64,000 nt of DNA from Rhodothermia bacterium (GCA_030428385.1 JAUIDY010000016.1:1-64000); one strand, 5' to 3'. Counted from the first letter of the stretch, positions 1 through 9,398 are shown. Translations and numbers: made by a program. Notes: generated by a model not told the origin, from the sequence alone.

Positions 1-1680
1 AAGCATATTTTGAGCACCTCCTCATCGGTGGGTGCGCAGTTTTTACCTGCCCTCGGCTGTGCCATGGGTATCCAGCGGCGCGGCGATGATGCCTATACAT
101 ACGTCTCCGGCGGAGAAGGAGCCACCAGCCAGGGTTCATTCCATGAAGCCCTTAACTGGGCGGCCCGCATTCAGGCTCCGGTGCTGTTTTTTATCCAGGA
201 CAACAAATACGCCATCTCGGTCCCGGTGGAAGACCAGACGGCGGGCGGCACGCCCTACAAGCTAGCGGCGGGTTATGAGGGGCTGGAACGCATCCGCGTG
301 GATGGCACCGACTTCTTTAAGGTGTTCTCGGCTGCAAACGCTGCCCTGAATCACATCCGCAGCGGCAAAGGCCCCGTGTGTCTGGTGGCCGATGTCGTCC
401 GGCTTATGCCCCACTCGTCGTCCGACAACCACACCAAGTACCGCACCACCAAAGAACTGGAGGATGACCAGAAAGTCGATCCGATTGCCCGGTTCGAGAT
501 GGTGCTGACCGAAGCAGGCATTCTGAACGAGGACCGCATCCGGGCCTTCCGCAAAGAAGTGCATGCTACCGTCGAAACCGCCAACCGCTTCGCCGAGGCT
601 CAGCCCGACCCGGACCCCGCAACGGCTACCCGTCATGTCTTTTTCGAAGGCGACCTTGACCTGGCCTATGAAACCAGCGAGCCGTCGGGCGAACCGCTCG
701 TACTGGTTGACGCCGTCAACCAGGCCCTCAAGGAAGAGATGAGTCGCGACGAGCGGGTGCTGGTCTATGGCGAAGATGTGGCGGCTGAAAAAGGCGGTGT
801 CTTCACCGCCACGCGCGACCTGACCGATATGTTCGGCGAGGCCCGGTGCTTCAACTCGCCGCTGGCAGAAGCCTCCATTGTGGGCACAGCTGTGGGCATG
901 GCTGCCTCGGGCTTCCGCCCCGTCGTCGAGATTCAGTTTGCCGACTATATCTGGCCCGCCATGCAGCAGTTGCGCAACCAACTGGCCCCGATGCGCTACC
1001 GTTCGAACAACACCTGGAGTGTCCCGGTGGTGGTCCGTGTGCCCTGTGGCGGGTATATCCACGGCGGCCTGTGCCACTCGCAAAACGTCGAATCGATCTT
1101 TGCCCATTTCCCGGGCTTGCGGGTGGTGATGCCTTCCAACGCCGCTGATGCCAAAGGACTGCTCAAAACCGCCATCCGAAGCGAAGACCCGGTGCTTTTC
1201 CTGGAGCACAAGGCACTCTATCGCTCGGCTGCAGCACGTACGCCCACCCCGGACGCCGACTACCTCGTTCCGTTCGGCAAGGCCCGCTTGCATCGCGAGG
1301 GCTCTGACCTGACGATCATCACCTATGGCATGATGGTCCACAAGGCGATGAACGCCGCGCGACAACTAGAGAAAGAAGATGGGGCACAGGTGGAAATCAT
1401 TGACCTGCGCACGATGGTCCCGTTGGATACCGACACCATCTTTGCCTCCCTCAAGAAAACCAACCGGGCGTTGGTGGTATACGAGGACCACGAATTTGTA
1501 GGCTTCGGCGCCGAGATCAGCGCCCAGCTTGCCGATAAGGCTTTTGCCTACCTCGATGCGCCCGTCCGCCGGGTGGCTGGAGCATTTACGTACATCCCCT
1601 TCGCCGATCCGCTGGAACGTGCCGTCCTGCCGCAGGACCAAGACATTCTGCAAGCGGCGCGGGAGTTACTGGCGTTTTAA
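1..1680 (+). CDS. 2-oxoacid (branched-chain) dehydrogenase E1, fused alpha-beta, 5'-truncated
   Basis: Thiamine-diphosphate-dependent E1 of a 2-oxoacid dehydrogenase complex, which decarboxylates a 2-oxoacid (most likely branched-chain) and passes the acyl group to lipoyl-E2. The frame is open to base 1, so the TTG at base 10 is not the true start and the N-terminus lies outside the window. The visible part carries the end of an alpha subunit, with a TPP/Mg motif (SGGEGATSQGSFHEALNWAA, then DNKYAIS) and the phosphorylation-loop-like HSSSDNHTKYR. A beta subunit begins around visible residue 230 (VDAVNQALKEEM) and includes VYGEDVAAEKGGVF and GGYIHGGLCHSQNVES. Fused alpha-beta E1 proteins of about 650-700 aa are common in Bacteroidota, so roughly 100 residues are missing. 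The first TPP position reads GEG rather than GDG. The family is clear; substrate preference is inferred. Confidence 0.9.
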   Translation, partial: KHILSTSSSVGAQFLPALGCAMGIQRRGDDAYTYVSGGEGATSQGSFHEALNWAARIQAPVLFFIQDNKYAISVPVEDQTAGGTPYKLAAGYEGLERIRVDGTDFFKVFSAANAALNHIRSGKGPVCLVADVVRLMPHSSSDNHTKYRTTKELEDDQKVDPIARFEMVLTEAGILNEDRIRAFRKEVHATVETANRFAEAQPDPDPATATRHVFFEGDLDLAYETSEPSGEPLVLVDAVNQALKEEMSRDERVLVYGEDVAAEKGGVFTATRDLTDMFGEARCFNSPLAEASIVGTAVGMAASGFRPVVEIQFADYIWPAMQQLRNQLAPMRYRSNNTWSVPVVVRVPCGGYIHGGLCHSQNVESIFAHFPGLRVVMPSNAADAKGLLKTAIRSEDPVLFLEHKALYRSAAARTPTPDADYLVPFGKARLHREGSDLTIITYGMMVHKAMNAARQLEKEDGAQVEIIDLRTMVPLDTDTIFASLKKTNRALVVYEDHEFVGFGAEISAQLADKAFAYLDAPVRRVAGAFTYIPFADPLERAVLPQDQDILQAARELLAF

Positions 1681-1717
1681 GGCACTAAGACGGTTTGATC
1701 AGGTTGCTCTGAATGAG

Positions 1718-1738
1718 ATCCTGAACCAAGTTCAGGAT
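1718..1738. repeat. REP-like palindrome
   Basis: Perfect 9-bp inverted repeat ATCCTGAAC-CAA-GTTCAGGAT in the 83-bp gap between two convergent genes. The flanks (gag before, gacagg after) match a short intergenic palindrome that is widespread in bacterial genomes. It may also act as a bidirectional transcription barrier, but no T-run follows on either strand. Confidence 0.6.
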
Positions 1739-1763
1739 GACAGGTCAGCCGTTTGCTCCTCCG

Positions 1764-4700
1764 CTACTTCAACAACACCATCGAGCGGGTTTGGGAGAGG
1801 TGGCGGCCATCGACGGTTTGCGCTTCCAGGCGGTATAGATAGGTGCCGCTTGCAACAGCAGTTCCGGCCGCATTGCGACCGTCCCATGTCAGTGCAAAGG
1901 TGCCTGCGGGACGTGTGCGGGCTTCCAGCGTTGTTACCAACCGCCCCGCAAGGTCAAATACACGGACGTTCACCTCTGCTGGCTGCGCCAGGGTGTATTC
2001 AATCCGCGTGGAAGGGTTAAACGGGTTGGGGTAATTCTGAGCCAGTTGGAAACCCTCCGGCACCTCAGCCTCGTCGGTGGCCACGTTTTCATCTACGTTA
2101 ACCGTTACGGGGATATTTACATTTCCGCCATTGCTGTTCACCTGCAAGCTGCCTTGATACACGCCTGCCGCCACGCCTGAAGCATCCAGCGTTACCGTGA
2201 TGGTCTGGGCGTTGCCGGGTGCCACCGAGCCATTCGTCGGAGCAACAGAAAGGCTTGGGTTCCCCCCTCCGCCTCCGCCACCCAGCGTTCCAACGGCGCG
2301 AATCAAGAAGGCGCTGCCAGAGAACTGGGTATCTTCAAGGCTGGTGAAATTTGTCCCATCGCCGGAGAAAAAGCTTTGCCCCGAAACCTGAGCATTGGCG
2401 TCGACGCCTGCCGGGAAATTGACGCCGCCCTGTGTACCGATGATGATCCGAAACGCCTCACCTGCCTCAAAATTAATGACAGGATCCACAAACCCAGAAA
2501 ACCAATCTCCATTGGGTGCCGTGCTGAACTCTGCCGTCCCCGAAGCAAGCACATTTCCGGCGTCGTCTGTAACGGAAAGCGTCAGGTTATTCGCGGAGGC
2601 CTGTTCTGATTGCATGAAGAACAGAAAGTTTTCGAGCTGGAAACTTTGAGCAGGGCGGAACTCATTGGCCCAAATAAACGGGCTGACATTGCCAAAGCCT
2701 ATAAAGTCATCCGGGGCGTTGTCCCCATCATCCAGCACAAGCACATCATTTTGCGCAGGCACCGTGATGCCAGACGCGCTGTGCGTTGAGGGCACCCGTT
2801 TCAACGGATACGGCGTCGCTTCGGCTCCATCAAAACGTATTCGTTGATTCGTGTCAGAGGCGACCGTCTGCGAAATAACCGGCCCCGAAAAATCCACCGG
2901 CACATTTTCCGTCGGGTTATTGACACCGACGGAATAATCAAGCACTTCCCCACCTACGTTTTGAATCTGAAACGTGGTGGATGTCGCCGCACCGGGCGCA
3001 ACCTGGAAATTCAGACTTGAGACGTTGGTTGCCACCACGGCGGGGCCACCACCTGTTGTCCGAAACTCTGTCGAGAAAAACCCGCGCCCATGGGTAGCAG
3101 CCACCACCCGCCCGTCCGAAGGACGCGAGGTGATGTAGGAAACCACCACATTGCCCAGTTCCGTACCCGCTTCTTGCTCCCACACCGTACTGCCACCATT
3201 CAACGACGTGGTGCTAAATAGGCCGGTGCTTGTCGCCAACAGGTATTGCGTTTCGTTGCCGGTGGGCAAAATCGTGGCACACCGCAGCGACGGCCCCGGT
3301 GTGTTGGCATTGCCTTCAAGGTTGCCTTCTACGGCGGTCCAACTGCCTCCTGCATCCGTAGAGTGGAAAAGCCCCACAATGTTATAGTTGGACATTACCA
3401 CCAGCAGTTCATCCGCGTTACGCGGGTTCACGGCAATACAATTCGCATACGCCCCTGCTACGGCCTGCGGAATCGAAACGTCAAAGGCCTGAGGCGAAGC
3501 CCCGTTTGCCTCTTCGACCCGGGCTACCTGGGGCTGTCCGTTGCTTGATGCGGCGAAGTACAGCCGGTTTGGCACAGTGGCGTCCCGCGAGGCCGCCAGC
3601 GCTGAAATGACGCCGTTCGCCTGGAAATTAAATTGCTCCCATCCGGGCAGGGTGCCATCATTATTGGGAGCGGCACTCAGGTTTGTGTTGCGCCACAGGG
3701 TGTTCTGCACCGGATAGTAGATGGTGTTTTCATCCTGGGGATCCACTTCAAAAGGATGAATAAACAACTGCCCCTGTGCATTCGGAGGAACGACGAGCGC
3801 CCGCCCATTTTCTGGAAAATCGATGCCCGGTGCCTGGGCATTGGAGCCATACGTCACCTGGATCACATTGCCCTGCTGGGAGGAGGAATACATAAAGTCA
3901 TCGCCGAGGTAGGCAAACGCGCCATCGCCGCTGCTTACATCGAGCAAGCTGTTGCTGCTGGCACTGAGCACCATAAACGGTGAGCCGTTGTCCTGCGCCC
4001 CACCCACAATGCGTTCGTCGTTGGCGTCATCATGGATCGACACATGATAAAACTGCGTGACGTTGTAGGCATTGTTCTGCGACGTCCAGTTTACAGTTGC
4101 TGCGGTGACATCCGCCGTGCCAATGCCCCCATCATGTCCACTCCACAACCGGTTCGGGTTGGAGGGGTCGAATACGAGGCTGTGCTGGTCCGGGTGATGG
4201 CTGGGATATTGGGCATAGACATTGGGATTGGCGGGGCTGTACCCCCCAATCCAGTCATTTAATCCCACCGGGGTCGTAAACCCATCGCGGGTGCGGTACA
4301 GGTTGGTTCCCCCAAACACCACAAAGTCGGGATCGTCTGGCTTGACGGCCAGAATCATGTCGTAGCTCCCTTGCGTCGTCAGCACGCCACCTGCCGTGCC
4401 CAGGTTCATCGGCATGTTCGCCGACCGGTTTGACTGGTTGACGACGCCTTGATCCAAATCGAAATCGAAGCGATACACGCGCACGTCGTCGTCCACCTCG
4501 TAAAAATTCTGGCCACCGTCCGTGGTAAACCCGGTGAAGGTCATGAGATACGCCACGTTGGGATCGGAGGGCGCAAAAGCCGAAACACTGCGCTGGTGGG
4601 CCGTCGTAAAATCGTCAGGCGTCACATCTACCCACGTCCCGACGGCACCATCCTGCAGCGAGACGTGGATGCCGGGAGATGTACTAGGTGCGGCTCCACC

Positions 4701-5555
4701 TGTCTGTGACAGCACCGCCATGACCACTTCTCCGTTTCCTGATACCGAGACATCGGTGTATTCATGCTCGTTGGTGCCTCCCAGCACTTGCTCAAAAGAA
4801 TTGCCGCCATCCAACGAACGAAACAGCCCACAACAGTTGGTGGTGACAAACAAAGAGCCGGTGGCGGGATTAATTTCAAGCCGTGACACGAAGTCGAACA
4901 CATGGTCGAACTGCGTCAGGTTACCCGGAAGCGTCGCCGGGAGCAGTTGCCACGATTCGCCATTGTCCACCGACTTCCAGATCCCCGATCCGAAAAAGTT
5001 CGCCCCATTGCCCCGCGCCGAGTTGCCGCTGAACTCACCGGACGCATGATACCAGACGTTCGTGTTTCCGGGACGCGGGTCCTGCACCACCCACGTCACG
5101 CTGTGCGACTCGTCAAGGTCGGTTTTTAACACCCACGATTGGCCGCCATTGGTTGATTTCCAGATACCACCAGACACCCCACCCGCGATGATGATGTTGG
5201 GGTTGTTCACATCAATCGCCAGCGCTCGTGTGCGACCGCCCACATTATTGGGCCCGAGTTCATCCCAGAGTGCGGCCTTGCTAGCGTTTTGAGGCAGTGT
5301 CTTGGCAAAGGCCAGTTCTCGATTCCGGATGTTAGCCGGCACTTCGTCCGTGGTGGGATCCCGCAGCAACCGATGGAAATAATCCGCACGGGCTTTTTTA
5401 CGCTGCTGCTTTTCCAATTTCGAGGCCCGCTTTTCCGCAACGACATCAACATCAGGCGCTGACGGAGGGATGGAAATGAAAAAGAGCGCCAGCAAAAACC
5501 CGGTCAGGGTAAGGATAGAAAACAGGCGACGGCGAGAAGTAGAAAAGAAATGCAT
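1764..5555 (-). CDS. Secreted BNR/sortilin-repeat protein with T9SS type A sorting domain
   Basis: Large secreted or cell-surface protein of about 1263 aa. I chose the Met at 5555 because it is followed by a Lys/Arg-rich start and a hydrophobic segment (LFSILTLTGFLLALFFISI) typical of an export signal or anchor. The longer reading to 5666 adds residues unlike a leader and overlaps a palindrome. Residues ~90-740 hold many BNR/VPS10-like propeller repeats (GGIWKSTNGGQSWVL, GSGIWKSVDNGESWQLLP). An ASH-like beta domain follows (SSLNFQVAPGAATSTTFQI), then a Gly tract and a second beta domain. The last ~85 residues form the FlgD-like sorting tail (NYPNPFNPSTRIEYTL, then GTYLYRL). The cargo should cross the outer membrane by type IX secretion. 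Substrate or ligand is unknown. Confidence 0.85.
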   Translation of the reverse strand: MHFFSTSRRRLFSILTLTGFLLALFFISIPPSAPDVDVVAEKRASKLEKQQRKKARADYFHRLLRDPTTDEVPANIRNRELAFAKTLPQNASKAALWDELGPNNVGGRTRALAIDVNNPNIIIAGGVSGGIWKSTNGGQSWVLKTDLDESHSVTWVVQDPRPGNTNVWYHASGEFSGNSARGNGANFFGSGIWKSVDNGESWQLLPATLPGNLTQFDHVFDFVSRLEINPATGSLFVTTNCCGLFRSLDGGNSFEQVLGGTNEHEYTDVSVSGNGEVVMAVLSQTGGAAPSTSPGIHVSLQDGAVGTWVDVTPDDFTTAHQRSVSAFAPSDPNVAYLMTFTGFTTDGGQNFYEVDDDVRVYRFDFDLDQGVVNQSNRSANMPMNLGTAGGVLTTQGSYDMILAVKPDDPDFVVFGGTNLYRTRDGFTTPVGLNDWIGGYSPANPNVYAQYPSHHPDQHSLVFDPSNPNRLWSGHDGGIGTADVTAATVNWTSQNNAYNVTQFYHVSIHDDANDERIVGGAQDNGSPFMVLSASSNSLLDVSSGDGAFAYLGDDFMYSSSQQGNVIQVTYGSNAQAPGIDFPENGRALVVPPNAQGQLFIHPFEVDPQDENTIYYPVQNTLWRNTNLSAAPNNDGTLPGWEQFNFQANGVISALAASRDATVPNRLYFAASSNGQPQVARVEEANGASPQAFDVSIPQAVAGAYANCIAVNPRNADELLVVMSNYNIVGLFHSTDAGGSWTAVEGNLEGNANTPGPSLRCATILPTGNETQYLLATSTGLFSTTSLNGGSTVWEQEAGTELGNVVVSYITSRPSDGRVVAATHGRGFFSTEFRTTGGGPAVVATNVSSLNFQVAPGAATSTTFQIQNVGGEVLDYSVGVNNPTENVPVDFSGPVISQTVASDTNQRIRFDGAEATPYPLKRVPSTHSASGITVPAQNDVLVLDDGDNAPDDFIGFGNVSPFIWANEFRPAQSFQLENFLFFMQSEQASANNLTLSVTDDAGNVLASGTAEFSTAPNGDWFSGFVDPVINFEAGEAFRIIIGTQGGVNFPAGVDANAQVSGQSFFSGDGTNFTSLEDTQFSGSAFLIRAVGTLGGGGGGGNPSLSVAPTNGSVAPGNAQTITVTLDASGVAAGVYQGSLQVNSNGGNVNIPVTVNVDENVATDEAEVPEGFQLAQNYPNPFNPSTRIEYTLAQPAEVNVRVFDLAGRLVTTLEARTRPAGTFALTWDGRNAAGTAVASGTYLYRLEAQTVDGRHLSQTRSMVLLK

Positions 5556-5650
5556 AGCGAGCCGAAGTATGATCCAAAACATGGACGCCGCTCGGAAAAG
5601 CACATAGAGCAACATCCTGTAACACCCCTGCGCTGAACAGCCCACCCCAC

Positions 5651-5669
5651 CATGTGTCGACGACACATG
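5651..5669. promoter_or_regulatory. Perfect palindrome upstream of the BNR/T9SS gene
   Basis: CATGTGTC-GAC-GACACATG, 8-bp perfect arms around a 3-bp centre, about 95 bp upstream of the Met at 5555. It could be an operator or a 5'-UTR hairpin. No regulator is recognisable nearby. Confidence 0.35.
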
Positions 5670-5770
5670 AATGGCTGTCCTTTTTGTGCACGGTGGTTAT
5701 TTCTATTACCGTAAAGCGACCCGCAATTGGGTCATCCAGTCTGATCTTTCCGAAAACCGGCCCCGTTGAC

Positions 5771-6250
5771 TTAATACAAGCGGAGCACGGTCCAAGTAGC
5801 GGCTTCTCTGGTACTTCCCATCATCTGATTTCGTTGAATCAGCACCTCTAGGTCGGCGTCCGGTCCCAGCCGGGTTTCCAGGTCGGTTGGCATGGTAGCC
5901 TTGGGAAAATAGGCCTGCATCTGCGTCGCGGGCGCAAGGGGGGCCGTGGCCGACCCATACCCCTTTACCTCACGAATCGTCACGGCACATACAAAACGTC
6001 CCGCATCCTCCACACAATCCGTTACCGTGGCGCGCACGCGTGCGGTCCCCGGTGGCAATTGATCAGCAGGCGAAGGGCGCACAGGAATCACAGCAGAAGT
6101 GGTAGAAGAAGCTGTCGAGTCAGACATGGCATCGCTTTCGGCAGTTTTAGGCTGCATGGTGCAACATCCAGCCCCCAGCCAACCACCAACACACAGAATT
6201 AAAAAACCGGGCCTCAGAAATCGCAAGGAGCGCATGGGCATTGTTGTCAT
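5771..6250 (-). CDS. Hypothetical lipoprotein
   Basis: About 159 aa. The N-terminus is basic and hydrophobic and ends in a lipobox (LGAGC, Cys ~29), so the product is probably lipid-anchored. A Ser/Thr/Pro-rich linker follows, then a small beta-rich domain with an internal Cys pair (VTDCVEDAGRFVCAV). I do not recognise the family. Alternative Met codons at 6265, 6241 and 6235 are possible; any of them keeps the lipobox. It is on the same strand as the BNR protein and upstream of it across a 215-bp gap, so co-transcription is uncertain. Confidence 0.6.
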   Translation of the reverse strand: MTTMPMRSLRFLRPGFLILCVGGWLGAGCCTMQPKTAESDAMSDSTASSTTSAVIPVRPSPADQLPPGTARVRATVTDCVEDAGRFVCAVTIREVKGYGSATAPLAPATQMQAYFPKATMPTDLETRLGPDADLEVLIQRNQMMGSTREAATWTVLRLY

Positions 6251-6414
6251 ATCACAGAGGTGCAAGGCAAGGTAACCATTGATGCCCTAAAGTCCAATAT
6301 CGTGCCAGGGTTCATATGCTTAGGTACTCCTGAGACTATTGCTATCCCTCCTCCCTCAAATATGGGATTTTGATTAATGCCCTTTTTTCCCTTGCGATGA
6401 TCGCTCCTTACTAT

Positions 6415-6433
6415 TTAGATTAAGTCTACATAA
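6415..6433 (+). promoter_or_regulatory. Possible DtxR/IdeR-type iron box
   Basis: The 19-mer TTAGATTAAGTCTACATAA matches the DtxR/IdeR operator consensus TTAGGTTAGGCTAACCTAA at 13 of 19 positions, counted by eye. It ends 16 bp before the ATG of the heme receptor, where a bound repressor would block initiation. Iron control of heme uptake is expected, but the regulator is not in this window. Confidence 0.4.
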
Positions 6434-6449
6434 CAACAAAAGGCACCTC

Positions 6450-8558
6450 ATGCCCTCTCGATTGATTCTTTTGCTTGTGTTTTTGCTGGGTACGGCGGCT
6501 CCGCTGTATGCCCAGAACCAACCCGTGGTGCTGGACACGAGTAAGGTAATTCCCCTCGGACCCGTGGTGGTGACGGCCACCCGTACGGCGAAAGCACTCG
6601 AAGATGTGGCGGTACCGACGACGATCATCACCGCGGAAAAGATGGAGGTAGAAGGTTCGGTGCGGCTCGGTGAAGTGTTGGAATCAGTAACGGGGCTGGC
6701 GCTGTTTGACGACCACGGCAGCGGCATTCAGGTGCAGGGCTTCGACCCCGACTACACGCTGATTTTGCTCGACGGTGAACCGATCATCGGGCGGACAGCC
6801 GGAACCCTTGATCTAGACCGCCTGACCGTCTCCGGGCTCGAACGCGTGGAGATTGTGCGTGGGCCGTCTTCGTCGCTTTATGGCAGCGAGGCGCTGGCGG
6901 GCGTTATTAATCTGGTGACCCAAACGCCGCTCGAAGGTCGCGCCGCTTCCTTGCGCACCCGCTATGGCTCCCACGACACCGCGGACCTCGCTGCCACCCT
7001 CGAAGCGGGCAACGAGCAGTTTGGCGCGCGGGTGTTGTTTAACCGCTACAGTTCGGGCGGCTACGACCTTACGCCCGACGTTTTTGGCCCCACGACACCC
7101 AACTTCACTGACTACACCGCCGACGCCCGCCTGCGGGCTGCGCTGTCCGACAACACCACCCTGCGCTTCGGTGCCCGCCTCGCCGTGCAAGATCAGGCCA
7201 GCGAGTTTGCCATCTCTGCCATTGATGGCGGCATGATTCCGCACGATCAGCGCGAAGACCGCACCGATTGGAGCATCCATCCGGAAATCCAGCAGCGCCT
7301 TTCGCGCAAGCTGCAAGCGACAGGCTCGCTGTATGCTGCCCGGTACCAGACCGGCACCGACATGACCCGCCGCGACGACGGCTCGCGCTATTTCACCGAC
7401 TCGTTCGACCAGCGCTACGGCAAAGCCGAGGTCCAGCTTGACGCGCTGTGGAGTGCGAAACACCTTTCTTCGCTTGGCGGCGGCTACATCCAAGAGCAAC
7501 TGGGCGGCGACCGCTACGCCGACGCCGAACCCGAAGCACAGACCGCTTTTCTTTTTGGGCAGCACGAGTGGATTCCCTCGCGCCTGCTCACCATTGGCAT
7601 GAGCGCCCGCTTCGACGCCCATAGCGACTACGCTGCCCGCCTCTCGCCCAAAGCGTCGTTGCTCGTCCGCCCGTCCGAGAAGCTGCGGTTCCGCGCGTCG
7701 GTGGGCAGTGGCTTTAAGGCCCCGGCGTTCCGGCAGTTGTACCTCGTCTTCACCAACGCCGCCGCAGGCTACAGTGTTTTTGGAGCCACGCAGGTGCAGG
7801 GAGGGCTCGACCGCCTGCAAGAGGAAGGACAGATCACCGAGGTCTTCCTCGACCCCAGCACGTTTGCCGCCATCGAAGCCGAAAGCTCTATTGCGTTCAA
7901 CGCAGGCTTCACCGCCGAGCCGCTCGACGGGCTGACGGTGCAGGCCAATGGCTTCTACAACAACGTACACGACCTCATCGACACGCAGCCCGTGGCGCAG
8001 AAAACCAACGGCTCGTTTGTCTACAGCTATTTCAACCTCGAACGCATCTACACGCGCGGCGTGGAGACCGAAATCACCGTGCAGCCCTTGACCAACCTTA
8101 CACTCACGGGCGGCTACCAATGGCTACAGGCCCGCGACCGCAACGTCGTGGATGCCATTCAGGACGGCTCCGTGTTTGGACGGCGCGAAAACGGGCGCGA
8201 TTACCGCCTCACGCTTAGTGATTACCAGGGCCTGTTCGGACGCTCGCCGCACACGGGCACCCTTCGAGCCACCTATGCCCTCCCCGAATATCGCTTCACC
8301 GCCTCTGCGCGGGCGCGCTGGCGCAGCCGCTATGGCTACCGCGACGTGGACGGCAACAACATTCCCAACCGCGACGACGAGTTCGTGGATGCCTACGGCG
8401 TGTGGGACCTGACCCTAACCAAAAGCTGGGCCTTTCCCATCGTCGAACTGCTGTCCCTTCAACTCGGCGTAGACAATGTCCTCAATGTGACACGCCCGTC
8501 ACTGATCCCCTCCCTACCGGGTCGGACGCTCTACGCCGGGTTATCTTTTCAACTGTAA
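6450..8558 (+). CDS. hmuR: TonB-dependent heme receptor (HmuR-like)
   Basis: Outer-membrane receptor of 702 aa for TonB-driven import, most likely of heme. It has a signal peptide (residues 1-22, ending LYAQ), a TonB-box-like stretch (LGPVVVTATRT), a plug domain (~40-150; GSGIQVQGFDPDYTLILLDG, IVRGPSSSLYGSEALAGVIN) and a 22-strand-type barrel ending in an aromatic-rich tail (LYAGLSFQL). On sequence alone it resembles BtuB/HmuR receptors. The heme assignment rests on the following genes: HmuY, an ABC importer and HmuS. A DtxR-like iron box lies just upstream. The next gene starts 66 bp downstream, across a tandem repeat that begins at the stop codon. Confidence 0.85.
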   Translation: MPSRLILLLVFLLGTAAPLYAQNQPVVLDTSKVIPLGPVVVTATRTAKALEDVAVPTTIITAEKMEVEGSVRLGEVLESVTGLALFDDHGSGIQVQGFDPDYTLILLDGEPIIGRTAGTLDLDRLTVSGLERVEIVRGPSSSLYGSEALAGVINLVTQTPLEGRAASLRTRYGSHDTADLAATLEAGNEQFGARVLFNRYSSGGYDLTPDVFGPTTPNFTDYTADARLRAALSDNTTLRFGARLAVQDQASEFAISAIDGGMIPHDQREDRTDWSIHPEIQQRLSRKLQATGSLYAARYQTGTDMTRRDDGSRYFTDSFDQRYGKAEVQLDALWSAKHLSSLGGGYIQEQLGGDRYADAEPEAQTAFLFGQHEWIPSRLLTIGMSARFDAHSDYAARLSPKASLLVRPSEKLRFRASVGSGFKAPAFRQLYLVFTNAAAGYSVFGATQVQGGLDRLQEEGQITEVFLDPSTFAAIEAESSIAFNAGFTAEPLDGLTVQANGFYNNVHDLIDTQPVAQKTNGSFVYSYFNLERIYTRGVETEITVQPLTNLTLTGGYQWLQARDRNVVDAIQDGSVFGRRENGRDYRLTLSDYQGLFGRSPHTGTLRATYALPEYRFTASARARWRSRYGYRDVDGNNIPNRDDEFVDAYGVWDLTLTKSWAFPIVELLSLQLGVDNVLNVTRPSLIPSLPGRTLYAGLSFQL

Positions 8559-8597
8559 TTCTTTCCCCTGTAATTCCTTCCCCTGTAATTCCTTCCC
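8553..8597 (+). repeat. Three 15-bp tandem repeats spanning the hmuR stop codon
   Basis: Units 8553-8567, 8568-8582 and 8583-8597 read CTGTAATTCYTTCCC. The first differs from the other two at one base and contains the TAA stop of hmuR. Each unit repeats the in-frame TAA, so copy-number change would not alter the protein end but would change the hmuR-hmuY spacing. Confidence 0.85.
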
Positions 8598-8624
8598 CAA
8601 ACCCTTACGCTACGTAGTTCAACT

Positions 8625-9302
8625 ATGAAAACTCCTTTCCGCCTTCTGCTCCTTCTTTTTGCCGGTGTCCTTGTGATGGGATGCGACAGCGACGGCTCCG
8701 GTGACGACGGCCCGTTGGAATTAGCCTCGATTAATGACATCATTGCCGACCCCGCGTTGGGCCGCGACCCCAATACCGGCGCGCCGATTCAAACCAGCCG
8801 CTATTCCCTCGTGAGCCTCCGCACCGGAGAAGTGGTACTTTCGTACGACAACGACAACCGCGCCGACTCAGCTTCGACGGAGTGGGACCTGGGCTTTCAA
8901 GGAACAAACATCATCGTTAATGGCGGAACGAGCGGCCCCGGTCAGGGTGCAGCACTGTTGATGGAGGCACTCTTTGATGAAGTGGAAGAAGCTCCGGCAG
9001 ACGGCGAACTGCGGGTGGACGGCACTGCTACTTGCGACGGCGGCCCGGCGCTTGCGATTTGCCCGGGATCCGGCAATGGCTGGTACAACTACAACCCCGC
9101 CAACAACGTGATCTCCCCGATTCCGGGCCGCACCCTCGTCGTGCGCACCGCCGACGGTCGGTATGCCAAAGTACGTCTGCTGAGCTACTACCAGGGCAAC
9201 CCGTCACCGGATGCCATCACGCCCGAAACGCCCTCTCGGTATTACACCCTGGAGTATGTGTTCCAGGACGACGGCTCCCGTGACCTCACCACGGTTGAGT
9301 AA
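8625..9302 (+). CDS. hmuY: HmuY-family heme-binding lipoprotein
   Basis: 225-aa surface lipoprotein with a lipobox GVLVMGC (Cys20) and an acidic Gly/Asp/Ser linker. The body has HmuY hallmarks: a strand pair YSLVSLRTGEVV, the block WDLGFQGTNIIVNGG (residues ~87-101) and the C-terminal pattern TADGRYAKVRLLSYYQ followed by YTLEYVFQDDGS. HmuY proteins of Bacteroidota capture heme and hand it to the HmuR receptor, and here hmuY directly follows the receptor gene. A terminator-like hairpin after the gene could raise hmuRY expression relative to the ABC genes. The Cys pair around CDGGPALAIC is not something I associate with classical HmuY. Confidence 0.85.
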   Translation: MKTPFRLLLLLFAGVLVMGCDSDGSGDDGPLELASINDIIADPALGRDPNTGAPIQTSRYSLVSLRTGEVVLSYDNDNRADSASTEWDLGFQGTNIIVNGGTSGPGQGAALLMEALFDEVEEAPADGELRVDGTATCDGGPALAICPGSGNGWYNYNPANNVISPIPGRTLVVRTADGRYAKVRLLSYYQGNPSPDAITPETPSRYYTLEYVFQDDGSRDLTTVE

Positions 9303-9333
9303 GCTGGTAATCATACGGTCCACTTCACACGCG

Positions 9334-9365
9334 TCTTCCCCTTCAAGCAAGGAGGGGAAGATTTT
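9334..9365 (+). terminator. Intrinsic terminator or attenuator between hmuY and hmuT
   Basis: Stem TCTTCCCCT (9334-9342) pairs perfectly with AGGGGAAGA (9353-9361) over a 10-nt loop, followed by TTTT. The stem is strong and the T-run short, so partial termination inside the operon is likely. Confidence 0.6.
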
Positions 9366-9398
9366 GCGTCCCACCTCACCCACATTTTAAAAGCGACT

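Noticed and set aside
262-1365. Long open frame opposite the E1 gene
   Set aside because: It lies entirely on the reverse of a well-recognised enzyme gene and its translation has no domain; GC-rich codon bias creates such shadows.
6266-6449. Cobalamin riboswitch before the TonB receptor
   Set aside because: Looked for because the receptor is BtuB-like; no B12-box-like core was found.
6813-8120. 435-codon minus-strand frame in the heme receptor gene
   Set aside because: Antisense shadow of the TonB receptor; no signal, motif or start context.
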